NCBI GenBank assembly: GCA_943736015.1
Contig: OX031059.1
Coordinates: 57,361,159-57,425,158 of the forward strand
Length of the DNA: 64,000 nt
Direction: 5' to 3'
From: Tridacna crocea
Lineage: Eukaryota; Mollusca; Bivalvia; Cardiida; Cardiidae
The first letter of the stretch is position 1, and each line of letters opens with the position of its first letter. Below are positions 1 through 10,442 of the stretch, in pieces. The notes under the pieces are model-generated. The model saw nothing but the letters and a program-made list of their open reading frames with translations, had not been told where the DNA came from and made no database searches. The position numbers were made by a program, and so were the translations under genes.

Positions 1-365
1 ACTTGCAGATAAAACCAAATAGCAAAAATCTTATTCAAAAATGTGTTTATTTTCCAATCTGTTGTGAATAATACTGGATGAGTATAAAAAATTTCTAATT
101 AGATAATGGATCACTGTAAAGACTGGGGCTTTCACCAGGTAAAAGACTGACTTTTATGTATTACCTCTTTGCTAACACTTAACAGCATGAGAAGATTTTG
201 TAGATAGTGTAGATAAACATCATACTGCACAGAATGCGTAGTCTGATCCTGATCTACGTGGTTCACAACAATATTCTAGATTAGGACCTAAGTGTCTGTT
301 CATCAGCAGCACTGAATTATTATAGCTGTAGAAGACAGTCATGTGAAATATTTATGTGTTTTAAG
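1..365. other. No gene seen; family-D repeat trace
   Basis: No convincing reading frame. Around 230-275 the words GTCTGATCCTGATCT and GGTTCAC resemble the core of the family-D TTAA repeat seen better at 7200-7409, so this is probably a decayed fragment of it. Confidence 0.3.
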
Positions 366-470
366 GGGTATACTAGAATCAGCCTGTCTGTCTGTGTATC
401 TGTCCATGTTTCCTTCAGTGTATCCGTCCGTGTGTTTGTACATGTCTGTGTACAACATACTAGTAATTGC
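366..470 (+). mobile_element. HINE-D type fragment (5' part)
   Basis: GGGGTATACTAGAATCAGCC is followed by GTCTGTCTGTGTATCTGTCC-type tetranucleotide DNA, the same arrangement as at 35614-35760. Helentron-derived bivalve elements commonly carry such a tetranucleotide stretch. Only a short 5' remnant is visible. Confidence 0.35.
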
Positions 471-503
471 CTGTTTCTGTCACTTTAAGCGCTGGCGGGG
501 GTA

Positions 504-740
504 TTAACCCATTACCACACAATCCCTACTTTTGATGACCCTGAGAAAGAAGCCTTGAGAAAACATTGTTGGTAAAGGAGAAAACATTGTTGGAAAAGGA
601 GAAAATGCTGGTAACCAGCATTTTCTCCTTTTCCTGCGATGTTTCTATCCTTCACAAAACAAATTTCAAATTTTCAGTCACTTTGACTTTGTTGGCTGCA
701 AATGCTTTCGATTTGGACAAGCCAAACATTTTAATGTTTG
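504..740 (+). mobile_element. palTTAA MITE, class A
   Basis: Starts TTAACCCATTACCACACAAT after TTAA at 504-507. The palindromic core is centred near 613. Just left of it a stretch of about 25 bp is duplicated (two copies of the AAACATTGTTGG word), so the left arm is partly doubled. The right end is decayed and lacks a clear TTAA. Confidence 0.75.
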
Positions 741-821
741 ATACGGTCATGACAGCTCTAGTTTCTACTGAAAGATTTATGCTGTTGTTTACTAGCGGAA
801 GATGTGCTGTTTTGATCTTGT

Positions 822-872
822 CGATGTTATCTTGCATTCGATGTTATCTTGCATTCGATGTTATCTTGCGTT
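822..872. repeat. Three 17-bp tandem copies
   Basis: The unit CGATGTTATCTTGCATT is repeated three times without a gap, the last copy with one change. It is a small local expansion just right of the first MITE. Confidence 0.8.
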
Positions 873-1169
873 CGCCAGGCTGTGTTTCTTGTAATGTAAC
901 ATATGTGTCTTTGTGTTGTTTACATACAGTTACATGAAAAGTGACCAATTAAAAACAGTAATACAGATGGGAGGTAATTTAGCATTTCAGATTCCTATCT
1001 GATACCATTATCCATTGCTGTTTACCAAACAACAAAATTTTAAGCATGTCCCAATCGAAGCACTTGCAAACAGTTAAAAACTGGCTAAAATTTATTATTG
1101 TTGAAAATGGCGAAAAAGATTGCTTGAAGGGATGGATATGCTGGTGTGAATTTGTTGTCTGAAAATGCC

Positions 1170-1395
1170 TTGACCATTTACCACACAATGACATCTTTTA
1201 ATGACAATGAGGAAGAAGTCTTTGAAAAACATGGTGGGAAAAGGAGAAAATGCTGGTAACCACCATTTTCTCCTTTTCCCACAATGTTCTACCCTTCCCA
1301 AATCCAATTTCAGTTTTTGATTTACATTTATTTTGTCGTCTGCAATGCTCTTGATTTGGATCAGTCTTAAATTTTGTCATTTCGTAAAGATTTAA
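1170..1395 (+). mobile_element. palTTAA MITE, class A, diverged
   Basis: Left end TTGACCATTTACCACACAAT, right end CGTAAAGATTTAA, core centred at 1260. One arm has a TGGTAACCACCA centre, so the tip is no longer symmetrical. The preceding 741-1169 holds no clear feature. Confidence 0.75.
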
Positions 1396-1850
1396 GTCAT
1401 TGGGCTAATGCAAAATTTTGTCATCCAGTGAAGAATTACCAATCCCACACTTTCAACATCCCTCCGATGCGCAATTTCATTGGTTGCAGCTAGCTCATAG
1501 CATTTCATCTTTGATAAAAATAGAACAGGGTTGCAATCTTTCGGATAAAAATAGGAGGTAAGTACAGATACCTCTGTGGATGTGGGCAGGATCTGTAATG
1601 TTTTATTACCGAAAGAAATCGCAGGAATATCGAAATCTGGCTCTATCTGCCAAGGTAAGATCCACGTAGTCATCGTAACCTTGGCTCGCGAAGATGCGGT
1701 ACAGTGTGATCTTGGTCTTCTCTGTGTATGGCAGGCAAAAGCTCTCAAGGTTATCAAAAGTTGTCTTCTATATAGATGTGATGATAAAGTTCTATGTCTT
1801 GTATTTAAGCTCTACCAGAAAGCAGAGAAATGAAATGGACTAAAAATGTG
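1396..1850. other. Low-repeat block with open frames, unassigned
   Basis: Matches none of the repeats recognised here and is richer in G+C than its surroundings. The minus strand is open for about 121 codons (1392-1757) but begins at a TTG codon and overlaps the MITE end at its 3' side. On the plus strand, donor-like GGAGGTAAGTACAG (near 1552) and CCAAGGTAAGATC (near 1655) bracket a short segment open in two frames. No protein family was recognised. It may be a decayed or short exon, or chance. Confidence 0.2.
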
Positions 1851-2502
1851 ATAGCTAAGCATATTACAAATAACCTTGAGTGAAAAGATCTGTCAATATT
1901 TGAGATACCAAGACATGGAAGTTATTAGGTTGTTTATGGGAGATCTGACAAAAATCACAACCAAAGTATGGATTATCAGAGCTCCTCTAGCATGCATGTT
2001 AACCCTTTACAAAATTAAAGTGTTACAAATTTTGAACTAAAGGAACAAAGGTTTAGGACAAAAAAAAGGTATGTGTAGCCAGCATTTTCTGCCTAAAATG
2101 CATTTCAACCTTTTAAAGACTTAAGGATCTTTCTTACTTGAGCTATATTTGTTTCGTACATGTATATACATAGTGTTGCTTTCAATGTGAAAAAATGTGT
2201 CCTCTGTAGAAAGTACATGTAAATGATATGGTACAAGATAATGAAGGCTTGATAACAAACATGCTGGCAAGGTTTGAATAAGATTTGCAGATTTAGAAAA
2301 AAAAAAATTGACCTGCTTTTAGGTAATGTCAAGCACAATGGGATTACTTAAAAAGCATGTTGGAATTCTTTTATCCAATTATAATGTTTTAAGCGATTTC
2401 CATTAAGATATTGAATTTTTGTTACAAAGCAACAGGATTAGAGTGAGAGCTTTTCAGGTTGATATATTTGGGTTTCCCTCAAAGTGTTCATATACTTTGT
2501 AT
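1851..2502. other. No feature seen
   Basis: AT-rich DNA with frequent stops on both strands. GTGTAGCCAGCATTTTCTGCC near 2074-2094 resembles one arm of the MITE core but has no partner. Confidence 0.3.
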
Positions 2503-2729
2503 TTAACATGTATAACACATTATTCCAGTGGCACTATGACTGTGTAAACACTATAGAAAAAGTCAGTGGGAGAAGGAGAAAATGCTGCTTAGCAGCATTT
2601 TCTCCTTTTTCCACAATGTTTTTAACCCTTTCAAAGAAAATTTTCTTCATGTAAACTCTACTTAGTTGTGATCTGCAACTGTTTTTGATTTGGATCAGTC
2701 TAAAATTTTATCGTTCTGTAGAGAGTTAA
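2503..2729 (+). mobile_element. palTTAA MITE with compensated core tip
   Basis: TTAA at 2503-2506 and GTAGAGAGTTAA ending at 2729. The core centre reads GCTGCTTAGCAGC rather than GCTGGTAACCAGC: both arms carry the matching change, so the hairpin stays paired. The left flank is strongly diverged. Confidence 0.65.
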
Positions 2730-2990
2730 CCAGAGAATTGGCAACTTTCTGTCTAGGTCTACCATACATTTTTCTCACAATAGGTGAACCTCGACAGATT
2801 TTGCTGTAACACATTATCAGACTCGATATCTTATGGATGGCACCAGTAAAATTTGTTTGCACTGTGGTGATCAAATTATTTATTTATCTTTGGCTGTTAC
2901 TATAGTTTTTGAGGCCATTTTAGCATTTTTAAATTCATGCAAGATATTAACAAGACTGACAATGTCACTTTGACCAATTTTCATGAGTAT

Positions 2991-3176
2991 TTAACCCTTT
3001 ACTCCATAGATACTCATTTCTACGCATTGCTTGTAGGAGCCCTTGGAAAACATTGTGGCAAAAGGTTTCTACACTGTCAAAAGGTGTCATATACACATAA
3101 GAAACAGCGTCATCCTCACTGTTATTCAGGGTCAATTACAGATACCATAGAAATGACTTGTGGGGTAAAGGGTTAA
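2991..3176 (+). mobile_element. palTTAA MITE, class C, core lost
   Basis: Perfect-looking ends, TTAACCCTTTACTCCATAGA and GGGGTAAAGGGTTAA, with class-C flanks like those at 9941-10169 and 51994-52221. The palindrome is missing: the left arm stops after GTGGCAAAAGG and the sequence resumes beyond the right arm. This looks like deletion of the hairpin alone. Confidence 0.75.
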
Positions 3177-3473
3177 AACAAACTATGGTCTCTGAAGCAT
3201 ACATGTTCACAAGATATTTTAAATAAATATTAAATTTCAAATATTTGACATGGTGACTGAATTTCATTTCAGCCTCATCAAGAAAACTGATTTCGGCCTG
3301 ATCAGGAAAATTTATGTACAGTAATATAAAAATATTAGGATATTACTGTTACAAATCCACCAATGAAAATTTATTTGCCATCACTTATATAGGAACCTGT
3401 CACTCTCAAAAAAGTAGCTCGCCAACCACTAACAAAGCTATGTGTGCTCATCTACCAGAATCAGTTAATTGTA

Positions 3474-3703
3474 TTAAACCTTTACAACACAATCCCACAT
3501 TGTAGCAACCCTAAAGACTGACCTTGGATACATTGTGATAAAAGGAGAAAGTGCAGGTAACATACTTTGTCTCCTTTTCCAACAATATTTTCAATCCTTT
3601 TGATGACAAATACAGTGAGTTTAGCATAACTAGAGCGTAATTAAACAATAAGTTTGAATAAAGTATAAAATTTCATTGTCTGAAAATCTATTCTATCACT
3701 TAA
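3474..3703 (+). mobile_element. palTTAA MITE, class A, decayed
   Basis: TTAAACCTTTACAACACAAT at the left, and a diverged right half whose final TTAA (3700-3703) is also the first TTAA of the next copy. The core retains GGAGAAAGTGCAGGTAAC but is no longer symmetrical. Confidence 0.6.
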
Positions 3704-3927
3704 CCCTTTCCCAAACAAGCCCTGGTTTTTATGTGTCTGCAGTTAAGGTCTATTGAAAACACTCTGGGAAAAGGAGAAATTGCTCGTAACGAGCAATTTC
3801 TCCTTTTCCCACAGTGTTTTCTACCCTTTTTGAAAACTTTCTGCCATTTTCTCAAAATCTAAAATTGTCGCCTGCAAACTATTTCAGTTTGCAAGAGTCC
3901 AAAATTTGCCGTTTGAGAACGGGTTAA
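3700..3927 (+). mobile_element. palTTAA MITE, class B
   Basis: Begins TTAACCCTTTCCCAAACAAG and ends GAGAACGGGTTAA. The core reads GAGAAATTGCTCG then TAA then CGAGCAATTTCTC, the class-B version. It shares its left TTAA with the preceding copy. The region 3928-4381 to its right shows nothing recognisable. Confidence 0.85.
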
Positions 3928-4381
3928 CATGCTAATGGCTTCATTATGACAAACAAGGGGATACATATTTGGCATATTATGCAGTAGGATGTTACCACCC
4001 TTCTGCCAAATTTGAAAAAAAAACATTGAGTACTACCCAATTGTTATCATTATGGTATCACATAGTAAGGTCAAGGTTGAAACGGAAATATTGATAAAAG
4101 AAGGTGCTGAATATTTTGCTAATAGCTTATCTTTGTGTGTGATACTGAAAATATTTTGATAATGTATTTGTTTGCTAAACATTATCAAACTTTATTCAAC
4201 ATGATCTTTTCAATACTTTCTCAGCTGTTGATCAAATTATGATCATCAGCTAATATTGTATTATAATGTATCATAATGCACTTTGTAACTTCAATATTTC
4301 ATGCGCAAGACTGGACTTGTTGCAGTTATTTTGGGCTCCCGTTATTTATACCGTTACCTGACAATTTTGTGTTTTAATCCT

Positions 4382-4605
4382 TTAACCTATTACCACACTA
4401 CTTTTGACACCCCTGAGAAAGAAACCTTTAGAAAACATTATGGGAAAAGGAGAAAATGCTGGTAACCAGCATTTTCTCCTTTTTTCCACAATGTTTTCTA
4501 CCCCTCACAAAACAAATTTCAAATTTTCAGTCACTTTTATTTTGTCGTCTGCAATTCCCTTCAATTGGGACAAACCTAAAATTTTGTCGTTTGGTAATGG
4601 GTTAA
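4382..4605 (+). mobile_element. palTTAA MITE, class A
   Basis: TTAACCTATTACCACAC at the left and GTTTGGTAATGGGTTAA at the right. The core is centred at about 4464 and is close to the consensus. Its right TTAA (4602-4605) is reused by the next copy. Confidence 0.88.
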
Positions 4606-5035
4606 AACACAACCCTGAGTTTTATTGACCCTAGTGGCCTTCAGAAAATTTGTTGGAAAAGGAGAAAATACTGGAAACCACCATTTCCTTCCTTTACTAC
4701 AAGGTTTCCTAGTCACTTTTACAAACAAATTCCATTACAAAGTGGTGTCCATGGTTGTGAAGTAGAGCGATGGCCTTGAAAATATGAGTTGCCAAGTTTG
4801 AGACCCTAGGCGGATGTCAGCTGTGGTTTTCATTGACCCACACATTTGGTGCAAGTACTTGTATAGCTCCCAGGAAACAGAATTGAGAGAGATTAATATA
4901 AGTTGCAAGAACTTGTTTCTCAATATAAAATGAATATGTTTAAAGTTCATTACTTTAGCCCCATATAATTTGACATCTTCAAATGCTTACAATTAGGGCA
5001 AGTCTGAATTTTCTGGTTTGGTAAAGAGCTTTTAA
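4602..5035 (+). mobile_element. palTTAA MITE split by SINE-1
   Basis: The left flank and a damaged core (GGAGAAAATACTGG) lie at 4602-4735. The right flank (GACATCTTCAAATGCTTACA, then TTTGGTAAAGAGC) resumes at about 4954. A SINE fills the gap, so the MITE is older than the SINE. Confidence 0.7.
4741..4947 (+). mobile_element. SINE-1, tRNA-headed
   Basis: The tRNA-like head (GTTGTGAAGTAGAGCGATGG as A-box region, GTTTGAGACCC as B-box region) is followed by a body ending AACTTGTTTCTCAAT and TAAAATGAATATGTTTAA. Short flanking CATTAC (4733-4738 and 4948-4953) is the probable target duplication. Other copies lie at 44982, 45958 and 60975. Confidence 0.75.
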
Positions 5036-5209
5036 AGTTTAAACTGGGATAAGAATAAGAATTGCTGATTTGTTTATACTGTCTTTTCAGAAATTTTCAA
5101 TCACTTGGAAGATCATTTTGCTTGTATGCCAATGCCTTAAATTTCATGCCTGCAAAAGCCTTCAATTTGCTTTAAAGTAAAAACTTTGTCACCTGGTAGG
5201 AGTGATTAA
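5036..5209 (+). mobile_element. palTTAA MITE remnant, right half
   Basis: Only the right flank is readable: CTGCAAAAGCCTTCAATTTG, then CACCTGGTAGGAGTGATTAA ending at 5209. The core is not recognisable. Confidence 0.4.
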
Positions 5210-5632
5210 GGGCCTCAGAGATCTCAAGAAGATGCCAAATTTAGTCAAAACCTCATTGAATAAATATACCAATGACAAAATAAATTAGGGTCTTGATTCC
5301 TATAAAAACGTAGGTGGAATAGATGCAACATTGTTTCTAAAAGCCTTTTTCTGCAAGACCAAAATGTTTTCGGCAGAAGGAAAATTTTTACAAAAGGGTA
5401 AATAATATTTTTAGTTAATTATAAACAAATACAGGTCATACTGTCTGGACAACAAAACCTTTTTATTCCTTCAGCCCTGAATGAATTAGTGAATCTCTTC
5501 AGTCGGGAACACACAGCTTTGCACACAAGTTTTGCTGTTTCAAAGTTGTTTCGACATGAAAATTATATTTTGGGAATCCCAGATCGGACTGCACATTCTG
5601 TTTCTTGCAGGAACTGTGCCAAGTCCAGCCCA
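5210..5632. other. No feature seen
   Basis: No long frame, repeat match or RNA gene was recognised in this AT-rich stretch. Confidence 0.3.
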
Positions 5633-5840
5633 GTAACCCTTTACCAGACAATAAATTTCTAGACTTGTCTAGTTTGAAGAATTATGCATATGATCAATGG
5701 CTTTAAGTCTGGAATATTTATCTGATTGAATAGATAACACTATGGGAAAAAGAGAAGATGCTGGTTACCAGCATTTTCTCCTTTCCCAAAATGTTTTCAA
5801 CAGCCTTTTTCATCACTGCTATCATGCTTTCGGATGTTTT
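5633..5840 (-). mobile_element. palTTAA MITE, class A, decayed
   Basis: Left end AGTAACCCTTTACCAGACAA (TTAA reduced to GTAA). The core is centred near 5765 with TGCTGGTTACCAGCA intact. The right end is lost in diverged sequence. Confidence 0.65.
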
Positions 5841-5889
5841 TTTTTTTTGTGTTAAGGCTAAAGTTTTTTATTTACAGACTTACTATATA

Positions 5890-6117
5890 TTAACCCTTTA
5901 CCGAATGACAAAATTTAAGACGGGTCCAAATTCAAAGCAGTTGCAGATGACCAAAAAAAGTAACTCAAAAATTGAAATTTGTCTCCAGCAAAGTAGAAAA
6001 CATTGTGGGAATAGGAGAAAATGCTGGTTACCAGCATTTTCTCCTTTTCCCACACTGTTTTCAAAAGGCTTCTATCACAGGGTCATAAAAACCAGGGATA
6101 GGTTGGTGAATCGTTAA
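5890..6117 (-). mobile_element. palTTAA MITE, class A
   Basis: TTAA at 5890-5893 followed by CCCTTTACCGAATGACAAAA; right end GGTTGGTGAATCGTTAA. Core centred at 6029, nearly perfect. The next 200 bases hold nothing clear. Confidence 0.85.
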
Positions 6118-6319
6118 ATGCATGGTTGAGTGAAGGATGTTACAAGGTAAAATGTTCCCCTCAGTAAAACGTTTTCCATGTTTAGCTAGTAACCCATTAC
6201 TCATAACTTTGCAGCGGTTGACTTTAACCAAGATCTCTGTGTAAAAAAGGTTTATCATCATGGCTTGAGGTTAACTTTATACCATGGGAAAAATTTAATT
6301 CATGTCCCCATTCAAACCA

Positions 6320-6541
6320 GCCCGCCAGGGTGGCTCAGTGGTGAGCATGTCGGACTGACATGACCTAGTGGTTGTGAGTTTGATACCCGGTTGAGGCAAA
6401 CTTTCTTTCAGGCGTATTTTGGCCTCTCATCTTTGCTGAAGCATGTGAGAAAAGTAGTCGGCGGCTTTGGAAAGAAAGTTGTGATAATTATGACCTTTGC
6501 TGTTAAAGTGGCATTAAACCCCAATACAACCAACCAACCAA
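6320..6541 (+). mobile_element. SINE-2, tRNA-headed, perfect target duplication
   Basis: Head GCCAGGGTGGCTCAGTGGT (A-box) and GTTGTGAGTTTGATACCCGG (B-box) resemble a tRNA. The tail contains GTTAAAGTGGCATTAAACCC and a short (CCAA)n run. It is flanked by the perfect 12 bp duplication CCATTCAAACCA at 6308-6319 and 6542-6553, which fixes both ends. Confidence 0.85.
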
Positions 6542-6559
6542 CCATTCAAACCATCTACT

Positions 6560-6823
6560 GACATTCTATTTAACTTTTCCTTAGTGATGGTAACTGTCTT
6601 TAAAAGTGTAAAAAGCCTTGCAGGAATTAGAATGCTGGATACCAGCATTTTTAGCTTGGCTGTTTTGAAATAAAATGGCCTGTGCATTGTTGCTTTGTTG
6701 CTCAGTCTATGTTTTCATGCAAAAAATGTGAGCTTTGTAATTCAGGAATTTGTTACTGAAGGTGTAGAAAGCATAGTGGGAAAAGAAAAAAATGCTGAAT
6801 CTCCCTTTCCAACCATGTTTTAA
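6560..6823. mobile_element. palTTAA MITE fragments
   Basis: A lone core tip, AATGCTGGATACCAGCATTT, sits at 6631-6650. A second part-core (GTGGGAAAAGAAAAAAATGC then CTCCCTTTCC) lies at about 6775-6815, directly left of the next full copy. Neither has readable outer ends. Confidence 0.5.
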
Positions 6824-7042
6824 CTCTTTACCACATGACAAAATTCTAGACTTGTCCAAATTGAAAGCATTTTCAGATGACAAATATGACTCAAAAATTG
6901 GAACTTGACTTTAGAAGAGTAGAAAATATTGTGGGAAAAGAAGAAAATGCTGGTTACCAGCATTTTCTCCTTTTCCTACAATGTTTTCCAAAGGCTTTTT
7001 TGTAGGGTTGTTAAAAGTCGGGATTGTATGGTAATGAGTCAA
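6820..7042 (-). mobile_element. palTTAA MITE, class A
   Basis: TTAACTCTTTACCACATGAC at the left and GTATGGTAATGAGTCAA at the right, where TTAA has become TCAA. Core centred at 6955. Confidence 0.85.
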
Positions 7043-7199
7043 TGAGAGTATTTCTGAAAGTATTTTTGTGAAAAAAGATTGTGGAGTAAACCTAGGACAT
7101 TTTGGCATGAAAAGCTAAGGATCACTGTATCATATTAGTACAGTCAATAATAAATATATATGTCAAACAGAATGTGAAATACATTCTGATCCATGTAAG

Positions 7200-7409
7200 T
7201 TAACCCTTATCCTTCTGAATAGCTGAATTGAAACTTTGAAGTCATTAGTAACATCCAAGATGTAGCTGTTTCAGAGATAGAGTTTAGGGAACCATTATCT
7301 CCATATTGAAAAGTGTATATCCAAGATCAGCCTACACATTCTGTGCAGTCTGATCTTGATCTGCACTGTTCACTAAACTTATGTCAGTGAGTGGAGGCTA
7401 AGTAAACAA
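7200..7409 (+). mobile_element. Family-D TTAA repeat
   Basis: TTAACCCTTATCCTTCTGAA at the left. The centre holds the semi-palindrome AGATCAGCCTACAC, then GTGCAGTCTGATCTT, followed by GATCTGCACTGTTCAC. This is a TTAA-flanked MITE family distinct from palTTAA, with better copies at 10219-10425 and 21155-21413. The right end is decayed (GGCTAAGTAA). Confidence 0.6.
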
Positions 7410-7439
7410 TGGATTTAAAGGTTATACCTATCTCTAAAC

Positions 7440-7555
7440 AGTCCCTGCACTAATGTGAAAACTTTGTGTGAAAAGGAGAAACTGCTGGTATTCAAGGTAG
7501 CCATAATGTTTTCCACCTATGGGTCTTTATTACTTGGGATTGTGGGGCAAAGGAT
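7440..7555. mobile_element. palTTAA MITE fragment, locally duplicated
   Basis: GTGTGAAAAGGAGAAACTGC is a left core arm. The stretch 7502-7552 nearly repeats 7797-7846 in the next copy (both hold CCTATG.GTCTTT.TTACTTGGG and TGTGGGGCAAAGGAT), suggesting a local duplication rather than two independent insertions. Confidence 0.5.
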
Positions 7556-7626
7556 CATTTTCTCCTTTTATCACTTTGTTTTTAAAATTTTCTTTCCGCA
7601 GAGTCCTTGAACTTATGTGGTTAGGG

Positions 7627-7851
7627 TCAAACACTTTACCAGAGGACAGAATTGGAACTAATACATATTGTGAGCGCTTAGGCAATATGTTGACATGTCA
7701 CATGTGGTTGAGATAATTAGATATTTCTTTCATACTATAGAAAACATTGGGGGGAAAAGGAGAAAATGCTGGTTACCAGCATTTTCTCCTTTACCCATAA
7801 TGTTTTCCTCCTATGTGTCTTTCTTACTTGGGTTGTGGGGCAAAGGATTAA
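7627..7851 (-). mobile_element. palTTAA MITE, class A
   Basis: Left end TCAAACACTTTACCAGAGGA, right end TGTGGGGCAAAGGATTAA. The core reads GAGAAAATGCTGGTTACCAG and is well kept. Confidence 0.75.
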
Positions 7852-7952
7852 ATATCATGTCAATAAGTGGCTAACAAGGCATTGCTATGTTTGTATTGCT
7901 CATTATCTGATTTTTTATTGCGACATATATTTAGATAAATGAATAAATACTG

Positions 7953-8135
7953 TTAACCAGTTACCATACAATCCTAAGTTCTAACAAACTTGGGAAGTTT
8001 GAAAGTCGGCTTTTTCTGCTTTTTCCCGCAATATTTACTCTTTCAAAGACAAATTCTATCTTATGGTCCACACTTTGTTTGTTGTATGCAAATGCATTGA
8101 ATTTTGATAAGAAATTGTGCTTTGTCTAAAGAATT
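7953..8135 (+). mobile_element. palTTAA MITE, decayed, core damaged
   Basis: TTAACCAGTTACCATACAAT at the left and CAAATGCATTGAATTTTGAT in the right flank. The palindrome is reduced to the pyrimidine arm (CTGCTTTTTCCCGCAATATT). Confidence 0.5.
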
Positions 8136-8214
8136 CCCAAATTCCAGGCAGAAATTTATTTTACTTGAGTAATTCTGCTTTTACAATTCACCCTTTCCAT
8201 GACATTTTCATGTT

Positions 8215-8411
8215 TTAACACTTTACCAAACGACAAAATTGTAGACTGGCCCAATGTGAAAGCATTTGCAGACAACAAAATGAATAGGACTGAAAAAATG
8301 AAATTTGGTCTAGAAAGGATAGGAAACATTGTTAGAAAAGGAGAAAACGCTGGTTACCAAGGTTTCTTTCTTAGGGTCATTAAAAGTTGTGATTGTGTGG
8401 CAAAGAGTTAA
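8215..8411 (-). mobile_element. palTTAA MITE lacking one core arm
   Basis: TTAA at 8215 then CACTTTACCAAACGACAAAA; right end GTGGCAAAGAGTTAA. The left arm GGAGAAAACGCTGGTTACCA is present, but the right arm is replaced directly by the GGTTTCTTTC flank. A further partial copy follows at about 8408-8500. Confidence 0.75.
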
Positions 8412-8594
8412 TGACCCTATGGAAAAAGAGCCATTTATCTCTGTTGACCACACAACAGCTTAGACTGGTCCAAACTGAAGGCAGACCACAGGCTACATAA
8501 ATGATGGGATCTGTTCTCATGGGAGTACAAAATGTTGTAGCTCAAGAAAACTAAATAAATTTTCCATTGGTCTTAAAGTATTCAGCCTTGCAAA

Positions 8595-9150
8595 AGTCAG
8601 GGGCAAAATATGGCATAAAGATACAAGACTGAGTACAGTTTGATAAGATAAAGATGAAATGGGTTTAAGACAGGCTACTGTCAGGGGCAACATTTGGCAT
8701 GAAAATACCAGATGAATTATAGCTTGATAGAATATTTGGGATGAAAAGGGTTTTAAGCTGGTTACTGTCAGGGGCAACATTTGGCATGAAGATACCTGAT
8801 GAATTACAGCTTGATAGAATATTTGGGATGAAAAGGGTTTTAAGCTGGTTACTGTCAGGGGCAACATTTGGCATGAAGATACCAGATTAATTATAGCTTG
8901 ATAGAATTGGCACAAAGATACACAACTGTATATAGCTTGATAGAATAAAGATGAAATGGGTTTTAAAGGTGGCTACTGTCAGGGGCAACATTTGGCACGA
9001 AGATACACAACTGTATATAGCTTGATAGAATAAGGATGAAATGGGTTTTAAAGGTGGCTACTGTCAGGGACAACATTTGGCACAAAGATACACAAAACTG
9101 TATATAGCTTGATAGAATAAGGATGAAATGGATTTTATAGGTGGCTGAAA
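8595..9150. repeat. 85-bp minisatellite, about six units
   Basis: The marker TCAGGGGCAACATTTGGCA recurs at 8597, 8681, 8768, 8855, 8979 and 9064, spacing 84-87 bases except for one 124-base step holding an extra part-unit. Units share GATAGAATA and GATGAAA.GGGTTTTAA. Long minus-strand open frames here come from the repeat and are not genes. Confidence 0.9.
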
Positions 9151-9168
9151 ACAAGTACAGATGTATCT

Positions 9169-9393
9169 TTAACTCTTTACAACAAAATTTGGATGGAACC
9201 AAATTAAATGCATTTGCAGACAACAAATCAGATGTTGTTAAAATGGATATTTCTCTCATTGATAAGAGTTGAAAACATTGTGAGAAAAGGAGAAAATGCT
9301 GGTTACCAGCATTTTCTCCTTTCCTCACAATGTTTTCAACATGCTTCATTTTTGGGAATTGTTAAAAGTGGGGACTGTGTGGTAAAGGGTTGA
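9169..9393 (-). mobile_element. palTTAA MITE, class A, partly compensated
   Basis: TTAACTCTTTACAACAAAAT left, TGTGGTAAAGGGTTGA right. Core centred at 9304. The usual GTGGG/CCCAC step is GTGAG on one arm and CTCAC on the other, a paired change. The region 9394-9770 shows only a short right-flank echo near 9705-9760. Confidence 0.85.
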
Positions 9394-9774
9394 TAAATAG
9401 ATTTTATCCAAAACTAAACAGCATCTTCAGTCTTATTTCGTTTTGGTCGACATTGTCTAAAAAGTGCACAGCAATACCATGGTACGCTAAAGCTTCATTC
9501 CACACAGAAACAAAGAAGGCTGTATACAGTATACAGTTTCAGTATGAATTTCCCATGTGCATGGTTTGTCTGCATGTTGTGTCTGCTATTTTTATCAGTT
9601 ACCAAATTTTATGATGATTGTTTGAAAGCCTCAGATGTGCAAATATTGGCACAATGAACACATTTGAATTCTTTACCTTTCCTCATGAAATGCGTATTGA
9701 ACTCTAAACTGGACAACTTTATTTTATTGTCGTCTGTAATGAAAGCATTTGCAGTTGAGGTTACTGTTATATAT

Positions 9775-9944
9775 ACCAAATGGCAAAATTTTAGACAGGT
9801 CCAGATTGAAAGCATTTGCAGACAACTACTTCAGCATGGCTCAAATGGTGTAATTGTAAAATATTATTAATAGGATAGGAAACAGTGGAAAAAGGAGAAA
9901 ATGCTGGTTACCAGCATTTTCTCCTTTTGCCACAATGTTTTTAA
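9775..9944 (-). mobile_element. palTTAA MITE, right end cut by next copy
   Basis: The left part (TACCAAATGGCAAAATTTTA) has lost its TTAA. Core centred at 9909. Right after the core arm (CACAATGTTTTTAA) the element stops at the TTAA that opens the next copy. Confidence 0.7.
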
Positions 9945-10169
9945 CCCTTTACCCCATAAGACATTTCTATGGTATCTCTAACTGACCCTAAATAACAGCA
10001 AGGATGAAGCTGTTTCTTATGTGTATATGACACCTTTTGATAGTGTAGAAAACATTGTGGCAAAAGGTGAAATTGCTCGTCACGAGCAATTTCACCTTTT
10101 ACCACAATCTTTTCCAAAGGCTCCTACAAGCAATGTGTAGAAATGAGTATCTATGGAGTAAAGGGTTAA
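9941..10169 (-). mobile_element. palTTAA MITE, class C, well kept
   Basis: TTAACCCTTTACCCCATAAG left and TGGAGTAAAGGGTTAA right. Core GGTGAAATTGCTCG / CGAGCAATTTCACC is centred at 10080-10081. It is the second member of a run of elements sharing TTAA sites from 9775 to 10425. Confidence 0.88.
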
Positions 10170-10222
10170 AAGGTTTCTATCCAAAGGTTGTCAAAAGATG
10201 TCATTGTGTGGGAAAGGGTTAA
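10166..10222 (-). mobile_element. palTTAA terminal fragment between TTAA sites
   Basis: 57 bases between two shared TTAA sites, ending GTGTGGGAAAGGGTTAA. Only the outer right end of a class-B or class-C copy remains. Confidence 0.6.
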
Positions 10223-10425
10223 AGTGCTGAATTAATACAAGAGACTTTTTTAAATAGGAAAAACATCTGAAATATTGCTGTACAAAGGTTATTTTGGCCT
10301 GAATATTGTGACAAAATAGTGGACAATGTAAATCTCAGATCAGACTGAATTGTTCTGTGCAGTCTGATCTTGATCTGCACTGTCCATATAAACAAGTTAA
10401 GTCAGTTCCAGTGCTTAAGGATTAA
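10219..10425 (+). mobile_element. Family-D TTAA repeat
   Basis: Shares its left TTAA with the fragment before it and ends GCTTAAGGATTAA at 10425. The centre holds CTCAGATCAGACTG and GTGCAGTCTGATCTTGATCT. The left flank is diverged. Confidence 0.5.
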
Positions 10426-10442
10426 ATTTGGCTTGATCAAGG

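Noticed and set aside
8517-8915. 132-codon minus-strand frame
   Set aside because: It is the 85-bp minisatellite read through; the peptide repeats with the DNA unit.
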